A DNA stretch of 64,000 nucleotides from Agapetus fuscipes (taxonomy: Eukaryota; Arthropoda; Insecta; Trichoptera; Glossosomatidae). The notes under the pieces were generated by a model, which worked only from the letters and a program-made list of their open reading frames with translations, made no database searches and had not been told where the DNA came from. Location: assembly GCA_951799405.1 (NCBI GenBank), contig OX637334.1:5146001-5210000 (forward strand), given 5' to 3'. The position numbers and the translations under genes were made by a program. How positions within the stretch are numbered: the first letter of the stretch is position 1; the number at the start of each line of letters is the position of its first letter. Positions 20,142-32,100 of the stretch are shown piece after piece.

Positions 20142-23100
20142 GTAAGTCTATTAAATATTGTACATCTAAATTCGTCTAATCTAAATCTAAATCTAAGCTG
20201 CAAAGATATGTATCATTTGAGATTCATATTAAATGCATTCCCACAAGCAGACATGCATAATTTCGCGCTTACACATGCTGCATGTGGACCTACAATATAA
20301 AAACCCCAATCTCAAATGAACATAAGCCCTGCAACTCTTGCCGACCTTCCCTGAAGCAGGGGTGACATTGGCAAAGTGAACCATTTTTTACAGTATGGGT
20401 GGTCAGCCGCATACCAACCTATCAATCAAGGAGTACATGCAATTGATACAATCAAATATATAAAACAAATAAATTCTAAGCAATTAAACAGTAAAAAATT
20501 AAAAAGCTACAACACATATTTTTTAAATTTAAAAGCCTTAGCTTTAACCGCCAGCATTACAGATCAACCGCCATTTCTTTCGATCCTTGCATACTTCTTT
20601 CATTTCATCCAGAGCCATAACCTTTTTCATACAAGCTCTCCTTTTATTATGACTCTGGATATCCCATTCATTCGCTATTTCGAAAATTTGGTCCATCCAT
20701 ACCTTTCTCGGTCTTCCTCTTCCACGACATCCATCAATTCTCGCAGCATATACTTTCTTCGTCAGTCTTTCCTCATTCATTCTCTCCAAATGTCCAAACC
20801 ATCTAAGCATACTTCTTTTAATCTTTACTTTCACACTTTCTCTTACACCACATTCCTCTCTAACAAAATCATTCCTTACCCTATCACTCCGTCTTTTCCC
20901 AATCATACTTCTTAAGTAGTCCATTTCTACTGTATGGACTTTACTAATCTCACTTTCACTCACCGTCCAGGCTTCACTTCCATATATCAGAGTGGGCACT
21001 AGTATACCACCGTGCACCGCCAGTCGAACATTTTTTGAAAGATTCTGGTTCTTGGCGATGCTAGCGGTAGCACCCAGTACGCACCTGCCTTTCATTATTC
21101 TTCTTTCAAATTCACCGGTCATTCTTCCATCTTTTTCAAACTTACTTCTCAGGTATACAAACTCATTTACGACATCAACATTCATTCCATTAATTTTAAA
21201 TTCATAATTCATATTTTCATCATCTCTTTCAAAAATCAATACTTTCGTCTTACTTGCATTCAACTTCAAATGGTTACCTAACAAAGCTTCATTCAATCTA
21301 GAGCAGTGATTCCCAAACTATGGTCCGCGTACCACTGGTGGTACGCGACGCTTCTTAAGGTGGTACGCAAGCAGCTATGGCCATATGACTTTCTATGGCC
21401 ATATGACTTTCTATGGCCATATGACTTTCTATGGCCATGGCTGTATATTTTCCTCTTGTCTCGAACATGCAGCACGATTTTTCGCAATGAGAGTATCGTA
21501 TTTTTTTTTATGATTAATAAATAAATATAATGTTGTCATCAACAGTTGTTGCAGTTTTTGTTGTTTTACCATTGTAAACGATTTGTTTATCTAATAAATA
21601 TTTAAAAATATAAATGGTAAAACATTGTTTTAATTCACTCTATTATTTTTGTTTATGCTCGAATATTTTCGCCCAATGAGGCATCTTCAAGAGCAGAATG
21701 GTTACAAATATATTTTTATAAAATAATTTTCAAAACAATTGAAAAAAAAATTGTTTTGAAAATGATTTTATAAAAATATATTTGTAACCATTCTGCTCTT
21801 GAAAATGCCTCATTAGGCGAAAATATTCGAGCATAAACAAAAAGAATAAAGTGAATTAATACAATGTTTTACCATTTATATTTTTAAATATTTATAAAAA
21901 TGGACTTTCACTGTGTTAACAGATCAACACTAAAAAAGATTTGTTTATCTGTTACATTTCAGTGGTACGCCACTGATTTACAATTTCGTGAGTGGTACGC
22001 GAAATGAAAAGTTTGGGAACCACTGATCTAGAGAGCATTGTTTGCAATTCTACTGCAGAATCAGATACAAGAACTGCATCATCTGCATACAGTAGAACAC
22101 TCACTTTGCTCTCTCTTATCATCAATCCACAATCATTAAGTCTAGCATCTCTGACACACTTGTCCATGACTATGTTAAATAGCCAAGGACTCATCACACA
22201 TCCTTGCCTCACACCCTTATAAACTTCAAACCATTCACTATACTCACCATCAATACGAACACATGCCTTACTATTTTCATAGTTTGCATGCACCGCACCT
22301 AGGAGAGCCCCATTCACTCCGTATGCTTTCAAAACATCCCATAACATACCTCTGTCTACTGAGTCAAAAGCCTTTTCCAGATCTACAAAGGCCGTGAGCA
22401 GCTTCCGCCTCACCGACAATTGTTTTTCAACAAGTTGTCGTAGAGTAAAAATCTGATCAACACAGCCTCTACCGGCCATAAAGCCGGACTGTACATCGGA
22501 AATCCTTTCACTAGTTGTCAGAATCACTTTTTTTATAATCACCTTACAGAAGACTTTTCCTGGTATACTGAGTAGACTGATTGGTCTGAAGTTCTGACAG
22601 TCTTTTTTGTCCCCTTTACCTTTGTAAATGGGAACAATGACTGCCTTCCTCCAATCCATCGGTACTACTCCTGCATTCACACAAAGCTTACATAATTCGT
22701 ACATCCAATCTATCAAGCATTCACCTCCTGCTTTTAACATTTCACCATTTATACCATCAAACCCAGCAGACTTCCCATTCTTCAGACGTGAAATAGACAC
22801 TTTCATTTCTTCTTTCAAAATATTCAATTCATTTTCATTTTTTCATGTTTACGAAAATTAGGTTCTAATTATATTTCACAGGATCCAATACGGAACGGGT
22901 TAATTATGATAATTCAGTGCCAATTTCACTCCTATTTCAGGGAAGGTCAGGTCGGTTGGAGTTGCAGGGCTTATGTTCATTTGAGATTTGGATTTTATTT
23001 TTTAAGTTTATATGCGGCATGTGTAACCGCGAACTTGTATGTGTCTGCTTGTGGGTATGCATTGAATATACATCCTAAATGTAAAATATCTTTGTTAAGT

Positions 23101-26100
23101 GCAAATGATGCCCAACTTACGCATTATGAATGGGCACCCATGAGGAAGATGGAGAGTCGGAAGACCAAAGCTGAGGTGGGAGGGCGAGGTGATGCTATGC
23201 GGGTACTGCAGGTGCCAAGCTGGAGGACCGCGACCGAGAACAGAGATGGATGCAGGCTGTGGACAATGGAGGTCAAGGAGACATAAGGGCCGTAGGGCCA
23301 TTGAAGAAGAATACATCTTTGCAACTATGGAAAGGATAGATAGCTCAGTTGTTAGAACGCCGGTCACTCAGTCCTGCTTGTGTATCGGTGCTTTCTATAG
23401 CGACATCCAAGTTCTCACAGGGATCTTGAGGTGGGATTCACACAAAACGTCATGCGTGATGTCATCACTCCTAATATTGCTGCCAGCGACCTCCCGAACA
23501 TGATTTGTCTATGGATGCTAATTATCTGTGGAGAGTGCAAATGCTTTTAAATCAGGATTGAAGACATGTCTGTTCAGGAGGGGCTATGGCTCTGCAGTGC
23601 CCTTGCGGTGAACTCACAAAACGGCACTAAAAATATTGTTAAATTATTATTATTATTATCATTAAATATTAAAAGATATTTCTGATTTACTTTTTTGTAT
23701 CATTCTTGAGGTAGTAATGTTTTTTTTTGTATTTTGAAGAAGGTGAATGGGTCACGGGCCCCAAGTCACAATCTTTAGCGGCCTACTGCTCGGGCAGAGT
23801 GGCCCTGCTGGACTTCTTCACCTACTGCTGCATCAATTGCCAGCATGTGCTGCCCGACTTGCGGGACCTGGAGGACATCTACTCCAGTCAAGATGGATTT
23901 GTTGTGGTAAGTGTAGACCATCAGCAGTGATCCCGATGTGATCAAAGTAAGGCGTCTGTAGTGGACTGGTCACATAATTAGAATGGACAATGCCCATCTC
24001 ATTAAGACACTCTCAGTAGCACAAGGCAGAAGGAGACCTGTAAGGCTATAAATCGGACGGATAGACAATGTTAACACAGATGCAAACATACATAGCTGGA
24101 GAGCAAAGGTGATAGACAGGCAAGAGAGGAGAATTCTGGATTCAGCCAAGGCCCACCCAGGGCTGGAAGTCTCATCACTGCGGTTACTCTTACTTACCGA
24201 TTATCGGCAATATTTGTATGAAGATATACTCTAAACCAGTTTCTCTAGTTCACTAGATGTTGTTTTAAAGGTTGGTGTGCATAGCGCTAAGTTTGAAGCA
24301 GAAAAGGTCGCAGAGAATGTGCTGAACGCTGCCTTGAGATTGGGCGTGGCACATCCCATACTCAATGACCCTGTGGCCGAGCTCTGGAAGAGGCTAGGGG
24401 TGTGTTGCTGGCCTACTCTACTGCTCTTAGGTAAGTTTATTATCTTTTTTGCTATATTTTTGCGTATTCAATTATATTCAAACGTAATTGAAAAAAAAGT
24501 TGTTTGATTTCATTAATTGAAGAGGCATTTACTTTGTAAACCTTCATTTTTAAATAATTAAAAATTCTTAATCAATTGTATGTAGTTATGAGGTGTGTAA
24601 AATTGAAATATGTACGTCCTGTATCATCAAAATTGTATTAGTTTATGAAGCGGACCGCATATGATAAATTTTTACTCACTCCGTAACCATATATAATTAA
24701 TTTTGAATTGTTCTATTTCTATAAAAAAATAAAAGTTCTGTAACCTGAGTATAAAATATTGCATATACTCCTCTCGATTAAGGGTAAATTGAAACAATGT
24801 ATGATCTATATCTATAATCTAAGTTGCAAGGATATATTCATTCAAAGCTCTCAGATGTATGCCCACAAACAAACACGTGTAGTTCGCGCTTACAAATGCT
24901 GATTGTGTACTTACAAATAAAATCCAAACCTCAAATGAACATAAGCCCTGCAACTCTTGCCGACATTCCCTGAAACAGGGGTGACATTGGCAAAGTGAAC
25001 CATTCCTCAACCAAATATTGAAATTTCGAATTACAAAATAGCTGAAGGAATGGAGAAGGTTGGAAGAGACCTGCGGTAAAAATCTTGAAATAGTTTGAAA
25101 CATTTTCCTATTTCCTAAACTTGACTTGTTTTGTGCTTATGTATTTGTCATAATGTTTCAGACCCAAAGGGCAGACCTATCCTGGTGCTAGCGGGGGAAG
25201 GTCATCGTGACATCTTGTTCCGCTGTGTGGCCATCGCCATGGCTCATTTCAAATCAGCTGGCTCCCTGAGGATGGGTCCAGAGCCAGATCTGCCACAAAA
25301 CCCAAGATCCCAAGTCAGCTACAACAGTCTGAGATTCCCTGGCAAGGTAATATTAGGAAGATTGAAGAATCCTTTGAGTTTGATTGTCGCCATAGAAAAC
25401 AGTGACTCCACAAACAAGATCCAATGGCTATAGAGCTGGATGATCCTTTGGTGGCCAGTTTTTTCGTAGAGTATAAAAATTGTTCAACCCAGCGAAGACA
25501 TTTTTTGAAAATTAAATGATAATTTTGTTGTGCTCAGTTGAGAATAAAACCCACAACCTTCTGATTACGAAGCCAAAGCATTAACAACTAAGACAATAGC
25601 CAGTTTTGGTTTCACCAAAAAATCTTGGTTTAAATACAAAATACTCCACTACAGAATCATCACTGACTATTCAGGAATAGGGATGGTGGCTAGGAAATAC
25701 TGAAAGGACTCACCAATAATTCCATGTGATGTCTGTATGCATTTTTTTTCCGCATGGTTAATTTCATTGCTTTTAATGCTGCATTCGTTCAAAAATCTTT
25801 GGATCAATTTATTCCCTTCTGTAGCCAAGTTAGGTCTATAATCTATAATCTATAATCTAAGTTGCAAGGATATATTCATTCAAAGCTCTCAGATGTATGC
25901 CGACAAACAAACACGTGTAGTTCGCGCTTACAAATGCTGATTGTGTACTTACAAATAAAATCCAAACCTCAAATGAACATAAGCCCTGCAACTCTCGCCG
26001 ACATTCCCTGAAACAGGGGTGACATTGGCAAAGTGAACCATTTTTTACAGTATGGGTGGTCAGCCTCATACCAACCTATAAGTCAAGGAATACGAGTAAA

Positions 26101-29100
26101 AAATAACATTTAAGTATAAGAAAACAACAAAACCTTAAAAATAAATCTATACAAAAAAAGTAAAAAAAAAAGAAATGTCTTATGCAAAAAATGTAGCAAG
26201 CCAATAAACCAACATTAAAAATCAGCATTGCAGATTAGCCGCCACTTCTTCCTGTCCTTGCATACTTCTTTCATTTCATCCAGAGTCATAACTTTTTTCA
26301 TACAAGTCCTCCTTTTATTATGACTCTGGATATCCCATTCATTCGCTATTTCAGAGATTTGATCCTTCCATACTTTTCTCGGTCTTCCTCTACCACGACA
26401 TCCATCTATTCTAGCAACATATACTTTCTTCGTCAATCTTTCATCACTCATTCTCTCCAAATGCCCGAACCATCTTAACATACTTCTTTTAATCTTCACT
26501 TTCACACTTTCCCTTACACCACATTCTTCTCTTACAAAATCATTCCTCACCCTGTCACTTCGTTTTTTCCCAATCATACTTCTTAGATAGTCCATTTCTA
26601 CTGTATGGACTTTACTAATTTCCCTTTCACTCACCGTCCAGGCTTCACTTCCATACATCAAGGTTGGCACTAGTATACCACCGTGCACCGCCAATCTAAC
26701 ATTTTTTGAGAGATTTTGGTTCCTGGCGATGCAAGCGGTCGCACCCAGTACACACCTGCCTTTCATTATTCTTCTTTCAAATTCACCGGTCATTCTTCCA
26801 TCTTTTTCAAACTTACTTCCCAGGTATACAAACTCATTTACGACATCAACATTCATTCCATTAATTTTAAATTCATAATTCATATTTTCATCATCTCTTT
26901 CAAAAATCAATACTTTCGTCTTACTTGCATTCAACTTCAAATGGTTACCTAACAAAGCTTCATTCAATCTAGAGAGCATTGTTTGCAATTCTACTGCAGA
27001 ATCAGATACAAGAACTGCATCATCTGCATACAGTAGAACACTCACTTTGCTCTCTCCTATCATCAATCCACAATCATTAAGTCTAATAGGTAATGAGATT
27101 AATTACTTTTTTATTCTATGACAGTGCAATATAAACAAGAATATGATTGTAAAATTATGAAAAAGTAATATTAGAGGTTAAGGACGTCTAGAAAGAATGG
27201 AATGAGTGTAAAAAAGGAATGTCCAATGTGTGCTTGGAAGGGAAGACGAACAAAATAATGGATTGATTAAATAAGCTATATGGAGGGATGAAAGTGACAG
27301 GAATCGGCAGAGTGAGAAAAAGAGGAGCGCATACATGAGGAGAGTGATGAAGGCCTAGCAGAAGAAAAAAGTATGAAAGGACAGAGAAAAGTATGGTTGA
27401 ACCTATTTCTTAAATTGAATTTTGGTACTGCTTAATAAATTGTAGAGCCATTAAAAAATGATTTGTAATGTTCTTTCAGATAACGTTTAATCCATTTGGC
27501 AGTGAGAAGCCAGGAGAGCCGTGGTTAGGGATCTCAGACTCTGGCAATAACAGGATTGTCCTGGTGGATTCTGCGTACGATGTGACACATATCATAGGAG
27601 GACTTGAACCCGGAATCAAGGTTTGAAACAGCTGATAAAAAAATATAAGTATAGTTAAACTCAGTTATAATGGGGGAGTTTTACCTACCATTAAAACTCT
27701 TATTATGTTTCTATAGATGTCTGGAGTCCATATTATGAGAGAAACAATCACTTTTTCCCTTTTATGTGGTTTTTTAGTCTATTCCTGGGTCTTTGATTTG
27801 CACTTTTTTACACTTTAGGCACTTTTCTACTCTATGGTCGCTTTTTCCCCATTTCCTGTTTCCCTATTTCCAGTTCCCCCATAACCCGGTCGCCATTTGT
27901 CATAAAGCTCATAATACACCAGGTAGGGGTTACCTGGACTCCAGACATCTATAGAAACATAATAAGAGTTTTAATGGTAGGTAAAACTCCCCCATTATGT
28001 GTTCTGAGAGATGTCTGGAGTCCATATTATGAGAGATCTGTCTATTATCTCCTGGTGACCGGGGACGTCTTTATTTGATATTAACTGGTTGAAATAGGGA
28101 GGGATCTTCTGGAGCTGTATGTTTCAACATCTCTTTCTGATAGTATTTTCTGAAAGTGTTTTCTATTGGGTAGTTCTCCAGCCAATTAAGTGATGCGACC
28201 GCTGAACGTGTGCTGCCGGGAGTGGCCTCTACTCCTGCTGATTTTAGCGTGTTCTTTACCCATCCTCCTATGATTGTTCTTGTAGCTGCCTTCACTTGTC
28301 CTCGGGTGCTGATGAACAGGTTATAAATATTTTGTCCTGATCTCCTTTCGCGTGATAGTTCAATCAGCTTCCTTATCCAGAAGACTGGGTTGACGTTGTG
28401 TTCCTTGGATTCCAGAAGTGTATCTGTTTTTGATCCAACAAATGGAATTAACACAATTGATGTGCCTTCGTCTAGAATGTTTCCTTCTGTGATATTTAGC
28501 AAGGTCAGATCGTGTACTCTTCTTCCTGAGGATAACAGAAGTAAGATTGCTGTTCTACACGCAACTTCATAGAGAGAATCTGAACGAGGAGTGTTCCTGA
28601 CTAGCCAGTCTTTCACTATCTGCGGATTCCACACAGGGGACTTAGGAGGGTTAATCCTTACCATTGCTATGGCTTTTAATGTATGTTTCACTAGGAAATC
28701 TGAGCTGAGATTCTTTTCCATCATTGGGTTGCAGAAGGTTACGATGGCTGACTTGTGTACCAGTATAGTCCTGTATGACAGTTTTTTGTTTATGAACAGT
28801 TGCGTTAGATACCTTGCCAATTGATTAGGAGATGATGTGTTGGGGTGGGTATTTTCCGACAGTATCCAGCGGCACCATCTTTGCCAAGCAGGTTTATATG
28901 TGTTGAGTGTGGAAGCTCTCCATCCTGACAGGAGCAGTCTTTTCTCTTCCGCGTTTTGAAAGATTGCGCATGAGTCTGTGGAGTCTCTGGATACGTAAGT
29001 TGAACTCATGTGTGCCGTCGTGGATGCGAACAGGTCTATATCTGGTACTCCGAAATGATTGAAAATGGCCTTCGTTGCCGTTGATAAAAGATGCCACTCT

Positions 29101-32100
29101 GGAGGGGATCTTCCTCTTGATAGGTGATCCGCGTCTCCGTTGTATCTTCCCGGTAGGTACTGCGCTGTTAGCGAGATTTCCTATTGGCCTGCCAGAGTCA
29201 ACAGATCTCGGGTAAGATTTAGGAGTGTTTTGGATCTGGTGCCCCCTTCCTTGCGGATGTAGGCGACTACTGTCTTGTCTGATTGTACCAGAATTTCGGA
29301 GCCAGAAAGGTTGTGCGCTGTGCGTTGCAGGGTTGTGAAAACAGCGAACAACTCTTTTCGTTTGGAGTGCCGCTTCTTTTGTTTGAACGGTCCACTGTCC
29401 TGACAGCATCAAGTCGTCCAGAGTTGCTCCCCAAGCTTAGTCTGACGCATCTGTTGTCAAGAAACGTTCGCAGGTTTCCCTGTGGATGGAACTTGATTCG
29501 TTCGCATTCCCTATCCCCCACTCTATTACTTGTAAGCTGTCCTCGGTCATTTGTCATGACCTTCTTGGTGACAGGTGCTTCAGTGGCCTGCTCGCTATCT
29601 GCAATTGTCTGCAGTGGAGGCGACCATGAAGCTGGCAAAGTTTAGTCTTCCTAGGAGACTTTCCGCCAGTTTTAAGGACCATTTTCGAGAAGTCAGTATT
29701 GCTCGAAGTGAGTGGCACAATGCCTCTTTCTTCCGGTAAGAAAGACCTTCTTGGTGACAGGTGCTTCAGTGGCCTGCTCGCTATCTGCAATTGTCTGCAG
29801 TGGAGGGGACCATGAAGCTGGCAAAGTTTAGTCTTCCTAGGAGACTTTCCGCCAGTTTTAAGGACCATTTTCGAGAAGTCAGTATTGCTCGAAGTGAGTG
29901 GCACAATGCCTCTTGCTTCCGGTAAGAAAGGAATTTGCAATTGTTATGCGTGTCCCAAACGATTCCCAAGTACTCTAATTGTTGAGTGGGGAAGAGCACT
30001 GACTTCTGGAGATTTACATACCACCCCAGAGATTGTAGGATATCTACTGCTAGATGCGATTGCCGACGAAGATCGTCCTTGGATTGGTTCGCACGGAGGA
30101 AGTCGTTGAGATAAACGATTGTCCGGATATCTCGTCGCAGCAGTAAGTAGTTGGGCTACCCAATTTGTGAGGGTTGCAAACATTCTGGGGGCAGATGAAA
30201 GGCCAAAGATGCGATTGCCGACAAAGATCGTCCTTGGATTGGTTCGCAAGGAGGAAGTCGTCGAGATAAACGATTGTCCGGATATCTCGTCGCAGCAGTA
30301 AGTAGTTGGGCTACCCAATTTGTGAGGGTTGAAAACACTCTGGGGGCAGATGAAAGGCCAAAGATGCGATTGCCGACAAAGATCGTCCTTGGATTGGTTC
30401 GCAAGGAGGAAGTCGTCGAGATAAACGATTGTCCGGATATCTCGTCGCAGTAGTAAGTAGTTGGGCTACCCAATTTGTGAGGGTTGAAAACACTCTGGGG
30501 GCAGATGAAAGGCCAAAGATGCGATTGCCGACAAAGATCGTCCTTGGATTGGTTCGCAAGGAGGAAGTCGTCGAGATAAACGATTGTCCGGATATCTCGT
30601 CGCAGCAGAAAGTAGTTGGGCTACCCAATTTGTGAGGGTTGCAAACATTCTGGGGGCAGATGAAAGGCCAAAGGGCAGACTTGTCATCTGAAGTAATTCT
30701 CCTCGATAGACCAGTCGCAAAAATCTCCGATGTGCTATTGGGAGATGAAAGTAAGCTTGCGATAGGTCTATTTTCGACAACCAATCGTTTGGCTGCAGAA
30801 ACTCTGACACTTTGTAGTGGCTTATGAGTTTGAACGGAGCCGGGTCTAGGAAGAAGTTTTAACAATTTCAGGTTGAAAATTATTCTCGGGGAATCGTCCG
30901 ATTTGAGTGTTAGGAACATTTTTGATAAGAAACTCTGACACTTTGTAGTGGCTTATGATTTTGAACGGAGCCGGGTCTAGGAAGAAGTTTTAACGATTTT
31001 GGTTGAAAATCATTCTCGGGGAATCGTCCGATTTGAGTGTTAGGAACATTTTTGATAAGAAACTCTGACACTTTGTAGTGGCTTATGAGTTCGAACGGAG
31101 CCGGGTCTAGGAAGAATTTTTAACGATTTTGGTTGAAAATCATTCTCGGGGAATCGTCCGATTTGAGTGTTAGGAACATTTTTGATAAGAAGCTGGGAGA
31201 TGACTCCGCTGCTTCTATAACTCCGGATTCGGTCATTTCCTTTATTTGAGAGTCCATTTCGGGTGAAGGACTCGTCTGGTATAGCATTAAGTGGCTCCCT
31301 CTGGGAAACCAGATAATCTATCCTTGGGTCCAAGACAACCCTAAGCCGTTTCTGACGCCGCGGCGGTGAACCTGATTCCGAAGTGTCATATCCGCATTTT
31401 TACATCCACACATTGAGATATATACTATAGAGCCGCAACCATCATACAATCAGGAAAAAAATGTCAAGCCGAAGTCCGTTGGAAACGTTTTAATGCAGAT
31501 GCAAGGAGACAATCAGTTTTTATCCAGCTTCTGCATCAAACAACGCGCACTGTACTCTCAGGTTAAAACGAGATAGCAATAATTTTAGCAAACACATGGC
31601 AGACTTCAAACACGACAAAAAGGGCTGGATGTCATAATTCTCTGATATAAAATTCCCCTACAGTAATACTATTAAAAATGAATGTCAGATTAAAATGAAA
31701 TGTAACTTTAGTCCTTTACTTTTAAAAATAATATGAGCAAGTCTTCAACCAGCAACCCGGCAGTATACAACCTTATTGTCGGTGTCAAATGTGTAACATT
31801 AATTAAAATATATTTAAGAAAAACTAATTTTTTTCAAAAATAAATTGTTTTAATAATTAATCTGTGCTAGTATGTTGTGTTTTTTTCATTTGTGCATGTT
31901 GTATAATTGATCAAGTTCACAAACAATGGTGTTTGAAAACTCCAATCACAATATTTAGACATTTATGGCAATATGTATTACCACCTGTCACGTCCGTTCG
32001 CTGTGTAAGTCTGCGTGAGACTGACGAGCCTCAAAATCGGGTTTTTCTCGAGTACGACTTTTGACTTACTACAGGGTGCTTGCTACGTGTTTCGAGCAAC

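Larger units (their letters stand above)
20436..22840 (-). mobile_element. LINE-A (RTE-like) reverse transcriptase, split by a hAT element
   Basis: The minus-strand ORF runs from 22827 to 22034 and resumes from 21295 to 20544. The missing piece is exactly the hAT element and one copy of its 8-bp duplication. RT motifs in order are [55 protein letters not shown] and YADDAVLVS. Then come the family's C-terminal [27 protein letters not shown] and [10 protein letters not shown]. No endonuclease is seen, so it is 5'-truncated within NHLRC2 intron 1. The RT core residues are intact apart from the insertion. Confidence 0.85.

Noticed and set aside
20992..21207. Plus-strand frames in the LINE-A region
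   Set aside because: Antisense shadows of the LINE-A ORF on the minus strand.
30156..30919. Several overlapping long minus-strand proteins in copy 1
   Set aside because: They are out-of-frame readings of the 155-bp array; only the YLDD frame has RT motifs.
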